Origin: Pleomorphomonas sp. JP5
Lineage (GTDB): Bacteria; Pseudomonadota; Alphaproteobacteria; Rhizobiales; Pleomorphomonadaceae
Assembly (NCBI RefSeq): GCF_023721815.1
Contig: NZ_JAMDLI010000008.1
Location: forward strand, 124,001 to 188,000
Direction: 5' to 3'
Length of the DNA: 64,000 nucleotides
Within the stretch, counting starts at the first letter, position 1, and each line of letters opens with the position of its first letter. The notes below the pieces were generated by a model that worked only from the letters and a program-made list of their open reading frames with translations, ran no database searches and had not been told where the DNA came from. The translations under genes and the position numbers were made by a program. This document shows, piece after piece, positions 47,872 to 55,305 of this stretch.

Positions 47872-49614
47872 TCAGCGCAAGACGCGGAGCTCTTCCCTGA
47901 GGCTTTCGACGTCTGGAATGACGAAGGTGCGCGGCGCCGGCCGCTGAATGTCGCCCGACCGGATGAGTTCGGCCAGGACCGTCGACACCGACTGCCGCGC
48001 CGCGCCGATGGCCATGGCGAGGTCGTCGCCATGAGGGGCGGATTCGATGATGACGCCTGTCGAGGTCTGGCGGCCATCATGCTCGGCCATTTCGCAAAGA
48101 TAGCGGATCAACCGGTAGCGAACGCTGCGGAAGGCCATTTCTCCGACCATGGTCAGCGACCGGTTGAGCATCTTCTCGACGGCCGGCAGGATGCACATGC
48201 CGAACTCGGGATGGTCGCGCGTCAACCGCCGGAACAGCGTGCGCGGGATCACCGCCGCTTCGCCCTCCTTGCGAACCTCGACTACCATCTCCGGCTGAAG
48301 CGGCACGGCGTCGCCCGGCCCCATCGTGAACAGGGTCAGCTCCTTGCCCTCGTGGGAGGCGAAACAGCGATAGCGCCCCGACGCCACCACCAGGATGGCC
48401 TCGCCGGTCTCGTCCATCAGGTTGGCGCCATAGACGAGGTGGCCGACCTTCATCTTGCGCAGCTTGGGACCGCCCTCGTTCTGGAGCGTCTCGAGCACCA
48501 CATGCGGCAACGCATCCCGGCTGGCCGGATCGGCCAACGCGGGCCGCGCCGGCTCGGGCTCGATCTTCTTCGTCGCCTCGGCGCTGCCCTGTCCTTTCAG
48601 CGGCATCTGCATCCGCGCAAAGAAGGTCGCTCCCTGCGCGGATTGCACGACGCATTCGTCGGCCGACGCCTGACGCATGACACTGGCGTGTTGGACCGAG
48701 AACAACTGCCGGAAATGCATGACACCGATTGCCGACCAGCTCAGGCCGATCAGCTCCACCGCCGCGCGGTTGGCGCCAACCAGACGGTCACTGTCGAAAG
48801 CCAACAGCCCCTCGTTGGGGCCGCCCAGGAGGCGCGGATTCGAATGCAGATGCATCTGTTCGAAGCGGCCATACCGGCGTTCGAACAGGCGCCGCTCGAT
48901 TTCGTTGGCCGCCCGCTTCAGGAGCGGCAACGAGTAATCATGTGCGACCGTGACCGAAGTCGAAAGATCGATGATGCCGGCCAAGGCGCCGCAAGGATCG
49001 ATGACCGGCACCGCCGAGCAGCTGATATCGGTGTTGCCGTTGCAGAAGTGCTCGGCACCGATGACGGACAGGGCGAGACGCTCGGAAAGGGCCGTGCCAA
49101 TGGCGTTGGTCCCCATCGCCTGTTCCGACCAGTCGCCGCCCGCACATAGCCCGAGCCGTTCCGCTTCGTCGGAGAAGGTGTTGTCGCCCAGGCGGACCAG
49201 CACCACCCCGTTGGGATCGGTCAGCACCACCACGCCGCCAAGCGGTTGCGTCTCGCGGCAGAGAGTGACGATTTCGCCCCAGGCGGAAACCAGCAACTCC
49301 TCGTTTCGCTCTCTCAGCTCCTTGAGGGCGGTTTCGGTGAGGCGGGTTTCCAGTCGGCGCGGCGTCCCATTGGCAAGGCCGTGCAGGCTGCTGCGCTCCC
49401 ATGAGCGCAGGATCGGAAGGGGAATGCCCTCGGGCACGATGCCGTCGGACATGAACTTCGAACGAACGGCCAAAAGCCGCCCCTGATCGGGCAGCGGGCC
49501 AGGGCGCGCGTTTCGCTCATGCCGTCCCGAGGTGCTTCGGCAGGTACCGCAAGCGGCCGGCCCGTTCACAGGAATTGCACATGTATCGGCTTCGAGCCGC
49601 TTAGGCAGGACCAT
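47872..49614 (-). CDS. GAF-PAS-Crp fusion transcriptional regulator
   Basis: 580 residues from the ATG at 49614, with GGGAGGG eight bases upstream. Residues of about 50-245 match the N-terminal half of AcoR/DhaR-type sigma-54 activators: ILRSWERS, then a GAF domain with EQAMGTNAIGTALSERLA, VIGAEHFCNGNTDISCSAVPV and GIIDLSTS. A PAS-like segment follows (GLLAFDSDRLVGANRAAVELIGL). Instead of an AAA+ and Fis module, the C-terminal third is a cNMP-fold domain plus Crp-type helix-turn-helix (DDLAMAIGAARQSVSTVLAELI). The first 30 residues contain three Cys including CGTC. It lies downstream of the Mop cluster on the same strand and is its likely regulator, but this is inferred. Confidence 0.85.
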   Translation of the reverse strand: MVLPKRLEADTCAIPVNGPAACGTCRSTSGRHERNARPGPLPDQGRLLAVRSKFMSDGIVPEGIPLPILRSWERSSLHGLANGTPRRLETRLTETALKELRERNEELLVSAWGEIVTLCRETQPLGGVVVLTDPNGVVLVRLGDNTFSDEAERLGLCAGGDWSEQAMGTNAIGTALSERLALSVIGAEHFCNGNTDISCSAVPVIDPCGALAGIIDLSTSVTVAHDYSLPLLKRAANEIERRLFERRYGRFEQMHLHSNPRLLGGPNEGLLAFDSDRLVGANRAAVELIGLSWSAIGVMHFRQLFSVQHASVMRQASADECVVQSAQGATFFARMQMPLKGQGSAEATKKIEPEPARPALADPASRDALPHVVLETLQNEGGPKLRKMKVGHLVYGANLMDETGEAILVVASGRYRCFASHEGKELTLFTMGPGDAVPLQPEMVVEVRKEGEAAVIPRTLFRRLTRDHPEFGMCILPAVEKMLNRSLTMVGEMAFRSVRYRLIRYLCEMAEHDGRQTSTGVIIESAPHGDDLAMAIGAARQSVSTVLAELIRSGDIQRPAPRTFVIPDVESLREELRVLR

Positions 49615-49776
49615 TTCAGCACCCTCCCAGGCGCGTCCACCGCTGAAATACCGAAGACATCGATTGCATTTTCGGCAACCGGATCATCTCGGGCGAGCCA
49701 CACGGCCTCATGACCGGACTTCAGATAAAAGTGGGCTTTCCTGTCATGAATTCGATCATAAGCCCTGACCGACTAA

Positions 49777-49822
49777 ATCGTTATGATCCATCAGTCTATG
49801 TGGGCCCATATGGAGTAACGAT
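49777..49822. repeat. 46-base imperfect inverted repeat between ligase and regulator genes
   Basis: Outer arms ATCGTTA (49777-49783) and TAACGAT (49816-49822) are perfect, continue inward as TCCAT/ATGGA after a small bulge, and enclose GGGCCC and CCATATGG palindromes. The outer arms resemble ModE half-sites but the spacing is much too long for a normal Mo-box. In the RNA it would be a branched hairpin between the last accessory gene and the regulator. Confidence 0.4.
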
Positions 49823-49848
49823 CTATTTTCACCATTATTATTATACAC

Positions 49849-51159
49849 TTAGCCGCCTCCTCCATCCTCCAGAACCCGGCGTTTGCGGCAAAGTGGAGGC
49901 GACGGACCGGATGTCTTTTCGACAGCGATGTCAACATCGCCGGATCGCAATATCGGACCGATCTCCGGATGAGCGAGAAGAACCGCGCGAACTTCGTCCG
50001 CCGTCCGGGAACCAAACGTTACGATCTCGACCGTCAGGCGTGGACGCCCGCCGGACGTCAGCTTCACCACGAAATCGATGACGCCATCCACCGCGAAGAT
50101 CGCGTCGTCGACGATCCGCGGGTGCAACGACCTCCCCTCGCCCCGCAGAATCGGCTCGCCAATGCGCCCGTCGAGCCGAAGCCGGCGGAGTATGGAGCCG
50201 CAGCGACAAGGACCTTCGGCGAGACTGCCGCTGTCGCCGGTACGGTAGCGGATGAGTGGCAACCCACGGCGCCGCAGGGTGGTGATGACGACTTCCCCGG
50301 TCTGGCCGAGCGGCAAAGCACGCCCCGTGTCGGCATCGACGATCTCGACATAAAGGTCGGTTTCCCGGACATGCAGGCCATCGTGGGCCTCGCAGGCGAG
50401 CGCGCCGCCGTAGCCCGTTTCGGTCATGCCCCAGTGCTCGAACACCTCCGCCCCCCAGATGACGGCCAAGGCCGCCCGAAAGCTCGGCGATACACTGTCG
50501 GCACTGACCAGCGCGGTTTCGATCCGGAGCGGCTGCCCACCGTCGGCCGCCATGCATCTGGCTGCCGCGCCCAGCGTCACCGGCATGCCGGCGATCGCGG
50601 CCGGCTGCAACTCGCGCAAGGCGCCGACGAGCGCTTCCAGCGGCCCATCCACCGGCAGCGCCACCGGAAAGGCGCCGAGCCGGGCCAACCCTCGCATCAG
50701 GAGATCGCCGACGCTGTCCGGCCGCTCGGCGGGAAAGGCGACGGCCACGCAACTGCCCGGACGCACGATGGTGGCCATGCCGTGTTCGAAGTAGGCGACA
50801 GTCGCCTCGATATCCGCCTCGGTGAAAAACAGACGCTTCTGCGCGCCAGACGTTCCCGTGGTCGGGATGGTCACAAGGCGTACCGCGTCGCGAAGCGGCA
50901 GGGCAATGAGCGAGGGTTCGCCACGGCTGAGATCGGAGCCCGAGGTCTGCGGAAACCGGGCGAGATCCCGGAGGTCGGCGATCTGTCCCGGTTCAGGCCA
51001 GCCGGAAAGTGACCGGTAGAACGGGCTTTCCGCCCTCGCCTTTGCCAAGGTCTCGTTCAGGCAGCGAAGCTGGTAGGCGTCGAGCTCCTCGCGGGTCGGC
51101 AACCCTCCCACGCCAATCGTCCGCCCCACCCAGGCATCAAGCGTCCCCAACCCGATCAT
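49849..51159 (-). CDS. AMP-dependent ligase (PaaK/CapK-like), Mop-associated
   Basis: 436 residues from the ATG at 51159, overlapping the radical SAM stop (ATGA). It has the phenylacetate-CoA-ligase-like layout: phosphate loop IPTTGTSGAQKRLFF (residues 98-112), adenylate-binding FEHWGMTETGYGGALACE, and LIRYRTGDSG near residue 336 before a small C-terminal domain. A CxC pair (GPCRCGSIL) follows the TGD motif, as in PaaK. It should adenylate a carboxylate, with CoA or another nucleophile as acceptor. From memory it matches the family named after DVU_1553. The acid substrate is unknown; making an acyl thioester from the acid product of Mop is one idea. Confidence 0.83.
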   Translation of the reverse strand: MIGLGTLDAWVGRTIGVGGLPTREELDAYQLRCLNETLAKARAESPFYRSLSGWPEPGQIADLRDLARFPQTSGSDLSRGEPSLIALPLRDAVRLVTIPTTGTSGAQKRLFFTEADIEATVAYFEHGMATIVRPGSCVAVAFPAERPDSVGDLLMRGLARLGAFPVALPVDGPLEALVGALRELQPAAIAGMPVTLGAAARCMAADGGQPLRIETALVSADSVSPSFRAALAVIWGAEVFEHWGMTETGYGGALACEAHDGLHVRETDLYVEIVDADTGRALPLGQTGEVVITTLRRRGLPLIRYRTGDSGSLAEGPCRCGSILRRLRLDGRIGEPILRGEGRSLHPRIVDDAIFAVDGVIDFVVKLTSGGRPRLTVEIVTFGSRTADEVRAVLLAHPEIGPILRSGDVDIAVEKTSGPSPPLCRKRRVLEDGGGG

Positions 51160-52550
51160 GTCGACGGCCCGCGATAGAGCGATCGTCCGTTGAGGTCGGT
51201 CAGATTGTAGGCACAGAACGGGATGGCCCTGCCGTCGGTTTTCGCCACGTGGATGTAGCATTGACGCAAACGGTCGAGATCGAGCGTCCAGGCGTCCTGA
51301 AAGGCCATCGCCGACAGCGACAAGCGCCGCCCCTGCCGCTCCAGAAAGGCGTCGAAGGCTTCGAGCCCCGAGGCCGGCGTTTCATCCAGCGGTGCTTTCT
51401 TCCATTGACCGGCAACGTAGCGCTGGGCGCGGGCGACCTCCGGCGACCGTCCGGAAACCGTGCCGCAACACCCCGCCTCCGCCGCACCGGGCTCCGCCCC
51501 GGAGCCGCAACAGCCCGGCGTCTGCTCGGGATCCGATTGGAAGCGGCCCTCCTCGTCGACGGTAAAGCGCCCGCTGAACGAGCAAAACGGATTCTCGGCA
51601 GATCCGGGCCGGAAGTCCTCAAGGCGGATGGCGCCGTGAGAGTGGTCGATCAGCGCCTGCATCACCTCCGGCAGGGTGATCCGATCCCCATCATTCGGCG
51701 CGCCCGGACCACGTCCGAAGTAGGAGATGGGCTGGAAGTGCACAGCCCGCACCGTCGGCATCTCGCCCCTGGCGAAATCGACGATGGCGCCGATTTCGTC
51801 GGCGTTGACGCCTGGGACCAACGTCGGCACGAGAACGACGCCAATGCCCACGACACGTGCGCTCTCGATGGCGAGCCGCTTCGCGGCGAACAGACTGCGG
51901 CCGCGCAACTGCCGATAGACGACATCACTGACGCCGTCGAACTGCAGGAAGACGCAATCGAGGCCGGCATCGGCGAGCGCGGCGAGATACTCCGGCTCGC
52001 GGCCGATCCTGATGCCGTTGGTGTTGAGCTGAACGAAGTCGAAGCCCTTGGCCCGCACCAGGGCGACGATCTCCGGCAAGTCGTCACGCACCGTAGGCTC
52101 ACCGCCAGACAGCTGGATGTGCACCTGGCCGCTGCCCGCCCTCAACGCATCGAGGGTGGTGGCGATTTCACCGATCGGCATGTCGACCCCATGCCGGCCC
52201 GCCGATGCGAAGCAGACAGGACAGACGAGATCGCAACGCGAGGTGACCTCGATCAGCACGCAGCAGCTTTGCTGGCGATGGTCGGCGCAGAGGCCGCAAT
52301 CCCTTGGGCATCCCTCGGCGATATCCGTCGCCACGGTGACCGGAGAGGCCGAGTTGATACGGCTGCGGGACCACATGTCGTAGCTGCGCAGCCCCCGCCA
52401 GACAGGCGTGACGGCGCGGCCGTGCTCGGGACAGGTCTTGTCGAGATAGACGGTGTCACCGATGGCGACGCGCTCGGCGGGAATGGTCTTGAGACACTCG
52501 GGGCAGACGCTGCGCGTACGGCCGAGGGACAGGCGAACGGGACCGGTCAT
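51156..52550 (-). CDS. Radical SAM protein with CCG clusters (TrsS-like)
   Basis: 464 residues. The radical SAM motif is SRCDLVCPVC, a CX3CX2C at residues 106, 110 and 113, with LSGGEPTVRDD after it. Extra cysteine groups precede it: CPEC (16, 19), TCPEH (40) and CPRDCGLC (81, 85, 88), which suggest an auxiliary Fe-S or zinc site. The C-terminal part has two GCCG segments (347-348, 361-362), positions where relatives in sulfate reducers may carry selenocysteine; here both are Cys. It resembles the TrsS and MJ0619-like branch. Substrate unknown. Four-base overlaps on both sides tie it to the ligase and the nucleotidyltransferase. Confidence 0.85.
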   Translation of the reverse strand: MTGPVRLSLGRTRSVCPECLKTIPAERVAIGDTVYLDKTCPEHGRAVTPVWRGLRSYDMWSRSRINSASPVTVATDIAEGCPRDCGLCADHRQQSCCVLIEVTSRCDLVCPVCFASAGRHGVDMPIGEIATTLDALRAGSGQVHIQLSGGEPTVRDDLPEIVALVRAKGFDFVQLNTNGIRIGREPEYLAALADAGLDCVFLQFDGVSDVVYRQLRGRSLFAAKRLAIESARVVGIGVVLVPTLVPGVNADEIGAIVDFARGEMPTVRAVHFQPISYFGRGPGAPNDGDRITLPEVMQALIDHSHGAIRLEDFRPGSAENPFCSFSGRFTVDEEGRFQSDPEQTPGCCGSGAEPGAAEAGCCGTVSGRSPEVARAQRYVAGQWKKAPLDETPASGLEAFDAFLERQGRRLSLSAMAFQDAWTLDLDRLRQCYIHVAKTDGRAIPFCAYNLTDLNGRSLYRGPST

Positions 52551-53713
52551 CGTCCACTCTCCGCCGAAGCCTCAGGCGCGCCAACGCCCCGGGCGGCATC
52601 GAGCGGGCCCGTCACCGCCTCGACCGCAGCAAGCACCGCCGTGACGGCGGCATGGCGACGCCGAACGGCGGCCAGCGCGGCCGGGTCGGCGGCAAAGGCC
52701 GAGAATGCCGGCGCAAAACGCTCCTCGATGCCGACGAGACGCTCGCCCTTGACGAGCTTGTCGGCGAGAAACACCACGTGACGAGGGTCGACCGGCTGCT
52801 CCAGACCGATGGCGCATTCCATGTGAACCGCGACGATCTCGGCCACCTCGGCAAATCCGAAAGCGGCGACACGCCGAGCGCCGGCTGCCGCGTGGTCCGG
52901 GTCGCCCTTGGCGATATCGTGCAGGAGAGCGCCGGCGCGAGCGGCCGTGATGTCGAGGGCGTGTCCGCCGGCGTTCAGCCGGGCAGCAATGTCGACCGCC
53001 AATCGCGTGACGGCGCGAGAATGGCGGCGCGTTGGCTCAGGCGTGCCGGTAGCCTCCAGCATCGCCTCGCACTCCGCCTCGTCGGGATGCTGGCGATGGG
53101 GCAAAGACGCGGCCAGGCGGCGATAGTCGTCGGGATAATCCATGTCGCGCAAGATGCCGCTGTCGATCACAACGACGGACCGAGCCTCGCCTTGATGGCG
53201 TTCCAGCACGTCGCGCAACGTCGTTTCCGGCGACGCGGCCAGAATCTCGGCGAACAACCTGCGATGAACGAAAGGCGGATGCCCCGGTCGGCCGCGAAAC
53301 GTCGGGCGAAGCACTGGCGCCTCGCCCTCTCCGGCGCTCTCGGCGATCCGTCTCAGCGTGGACGCCCTGACGAGCGGCACATCGACCGGCAGGATCATCG
53401 CCCCGTGCACCGTGTCTGGCAAAGCGGAGATCCCCGCCTTGATGCTGGACATCATGCCCTCGGAAAACGCCGGATTTGTCACCGCGACCGCGCCGTGAGC
53501 CGTCGCAGCCATGGCCACGCGCTCCGCCTCGTTGCCGACGACCACATAGGCGGGCCCGACGGCGGCGGCCTCGATGGTCGACAGCACGTGCCCGAGAACG
53601 GTGTCGTTGCCGAAGGGCAGCAACGGCTTGAGAGCCCCCATGCGCGAGGACCAACCAGCAGCCAGCACCACGACGGCAATGTTCGGCGACCGAGACACGA
53701 TCGGATCACTCAC
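52547..53713 (-). CDS. MobA-like nucleotidyltransferase fused to HD domain
   Basis: 388 residues from a GTG at 53713 overlapping the upstream stop (GTGA). Residues of about 10-205 are a MobA/MocA-type NTP transferase: VVLAAGWSSRMGALKPLLPF, MILPVDVPLVRAS and RGRPGHPPFVHR. Residues of about 225-370 are an HD metal-dependent hydrolase domain (RRHSRAVTRLAVDIAARL, then LLHDIAKGDPDHA). The first half is likely a CTP:molybdopterin cytidylyltransferase making the cytosine dinucleotide cofactor used by Mop-type enzymes; the HD half may hydrolyse a nucleotide or cofactor. The family named after DVU_1551 has this role assigned only by context. Confidence 0.85.
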   Translation of the reverse strand: MSDPIVSRSPNIAVVVLAAGWSSRMGALKPLLPFGNDTVLGHVLSTIEAAAVGPAYVVVGNEAERVAMAATAHGAVAVTNPAFSEGMMSSIKAGISALPDTVHGAMILPVDVPLVRASTLRRIAESAGEGEAPVLRPTFRGRPGHPPFVHRRLFAEILAASPETTLRDVLERHQGEARSVVVIDSGILRDMDYPDDYRRLAASLPHRQHPDEAECEAMLEATGTPEPTRRHSRAVTRLAVDIAARLNAGGHALDITAARAGALLHDIAKGDPDHAAAGARRVAAFGFAEVAEIVAVHMECAIGLEQPVDPRHVVFLADKLVKGERLVGIEERFAPAFSAFAADPAALAAVRRRHAAVTAVLAAVEAVTGPLDAARGVGAPEASAESGR

Positions 53714-54165
53714 GGGTTCTTCTCCTGTGGAGTCACCGTGATATCTACGCCATGGTCGGCGAGCGTTTCCTTGATCTTGGCCCAGGTGGCGAGGATCAGC
53801 GCCGGGCAGCGCTCGTGCTTCAGCCCTTCGTCGAACTGCATGATGTCCGCGCAGTCGATCCCGCCATACTGGCCGGTGGCGGCGGCATTGAACCAGCCGG
53901 TGAAATCGTCGAGCATGGCGGCCAGTTCGGGATGCTCGTGCTCACCGTCGCCGCCGCGCCCGGCGTAGTAGCCGATGACGCAACAGCCCGCCGACAGTGC
54001 GCCGCAGTTGAAGCCCTGCCCCATGCCAAGGGCAAGACCGGACATGGCGCGCACAAGGTCGGGGTCGTCGCGCCCCTGCGCTTCGAGAGCGAGCCGCATC
54101 AGGATGTGGCTGCACTTGAAATCGTCGATCAGCAACTCGGCGACGCGGAAGGACTCCTCGCTCAT
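53710..54165 (-). CDS. C_GCAxxG_C_C family protein
   Basis: 151 residues from the ATG at 54165, overlapping the methyltransferase stop (ATGA). It shows the spaced cysteine pattern of the family: FKCSHILM (Cys18), GQGFNCGALSAGCCVIG (54, 61, 62), GIDCADI and HERCPAL. These proteins are small, alpha-helical, predicted redox or metal-binding and often lie beside redox enzymes and transporters. Function is unknown. From memory, this branch is the DVU_1555 family. It is one of seven genes joined by four-base overlaps. Confidence 0.85.
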   Translation of the reverse strand: MSEESFRVAELLIDDFKCSHILMRLALEAQGRDDPDLVRAMSGLALGMGQGFNCGALSAGCCVIGYYAGRGGDGEHEHPELAAMLDDFTGWFNAAATGQYGGIDCADIMQFDEGLKHERCPALILATWAKIKETLADHGVDITVTPQEKNP

Positions 54166-54833
54166 GGATGCGCGCTCCCTGTCGGTTCGGCGGCCCGCTC
54201 CGCGACGAGCAGCCGATAGCGCGGCCGACGGTCGGTGGAAGAGCAATCGCGCCCACCCCACAGAGGATCGAGCGAGCCATAGTGAAAGATGAAGCGGGCG
54301 ACAAAGCCGGCGAGCACCTTCGATCGGTCCTCGTGGTGAAGAATGGCAAATCCGGCGGCCTCGACATCCTCGCGAAGACCGTCTCGTCCATCGTCGCTCG
54401 GCCAATCGACATCGGCGAGCAGCAAGCGACCACCGGGCCTCACGATGCGCCACCATTCGCCGAGGGCGGCGCGCCTGTCGGTCATCTGCGAAAGGCTGCA
54501 TTCGGAGAGCACGGCATCCAGGCAGGCATCCGCGAACGGCAGCCGCGCGCCATCGCCGTGGAACAGCGCCGACTGCACGCGCGAGGCGGCAATCGCGAGC
54601 GTTCTCTCATCGCGGTCGACGCCGATACCGGAGTAGCCGTGACGTTCGAGCCAAGCGAGGCTCTCACCCGTTCCACAGCCGACGTCGAGTACCTTGGCGC
54701 CGAGGCGAAGCCCCGACCGCTCGAACAACTCCCTGACGATCTCGCCGTCGCCGGGCCGCAACCATTCGCCGGTGGCGCCCTCGACACGCCCACAACCGAA
54801 CAGGCCCGGAAAGGAAGTGGGGTTTGCTGTCAC
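54162..54833 (-). CDS. SAM-dependent methyltransferase, Mop-associated
   Basis: 223 residues from a GTG at 54833 that overlaps the preceding stop as GTGA. Class I fold: motif I VLDVGCGTGESLAWL, acidic loop GIGVDRDERTL, motif II region PFADACLDAVLSECSLSQM and post-motif RPGGRLLLADVDWPSDDG. The N terminus carries LFGCGRVEGATGEWLRPG, a segment not found in general methyltransferases, and probably corresponds to the DVU_1556 family (from memory). Acceptor unknown. A longer upstream frame is blocked by the overlapping redox gene. Confidence 0.83.
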   Translation of the reverse strand: MTANPTSFPGLFGCGRVEGATGEWLRPGDGEIVRELFERSGLRLGAKVLDVGCGTGESLAWLERHGYSGIGVDRDERTLAIAASRVQSALFHGDGARLPFADACLDAVLSECSLSQMTDRRAALGEWWRIVRPGGRLLLADVDWPSDDGRDGLREDVEAAGFAILHHEDRSKVLAGFVARFIFHYGSLDPLWGGRDCSSTDRRPRYRLLVAERAAEPTGSAHP

Positions 54834-55036
54834 TTGTCCTCCAGCGCCTGTTCGACCTTCAGCATCCGGCCCGAGGCAAGCTCCTCGGACACGTAGACAA
54901 AACCGCAAGACGGGCAACACGGCAGATCGACCGGAAAGGTCTGGCCAAGATAGCTCGCCTCGACCTTTCGCATTTCCAGCGGCTTGTCGCAGCGCGCGCA
55001 GACGAGATCGGGGGCACCTCCGGATACGTCGGTCAT
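54830..55036 (-). CDS. Small zinc-ribbon-like redox protein
   Basis: 68 residues from an ATG overlapping the oxidoreductase stop (ATGA). Two cysteine knuckles are present: LVCARC (13, 16) and LPCCPSCGFVYVS (40, 41, 44), a rubredoxin- or zinc-ribbon-like pattern. It ends in a helix with LASGRMLKVEQALEDK. A small electron carrier or metal site for the neighbouring oxidoreductase is plausible; from memory it resembles the DVU_1557 redox protein family. It is short but supported by the overlap on both sides. Confidence 0.8.
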   Translation of the reverse strand: MTDVSGGAPDLVCARCDKPLEMRKVEASYLGQTFPVDLPCCPSCGFVYVSEELASGRMLKVEQALEDK

Positions 55037-55305
55037 GACTTCACCTCGACCTGCATGCGGTGACCGTAGGCGCGATGGACGACGAATCCGCCCTCCACCG
55101 GCTCGAACTCGACCCAGGTGGTCACCGTGCCGATGCGGCCGGAGGCGGTGTAGCGGCCGCTCGCCTTGTCCTTGAGCATGCGCCCGGTACGCTGCGCCTC
55201 GGCGATCACCTCGGCGATGTCGTCGACGAGCAGCAACTTGCGTTCGATATCGGCACGCACGGCGTCGGCGATGGTCAGGGCAACCGATGGAACGGGATCG
55301 CTCAT
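55033..55305 (-). other. Possible internal translation start for a 90-residue C-terminal module
   Basis: An in-frame ATG at 55305 (Met688 of the large oxidoreductase) is preceded by GGGGAGAAAGC, a better ribosome-binding site than at many true starts here. The module has ADAVRADIERKLLLVDDI and a beta-rich end VTTWVEFEPVEGGFVVHRAYG. It may be made both as part of the 777-residue protein and alone, or be a recent gene fusion. Confidence 0.4.

Noticed and set aside
49777-49822. A true ModE Mo-box
   Set aside because: The outer arms fit but are about 32 bases apart, whereas the known box has a six-base centre and a total near 28.
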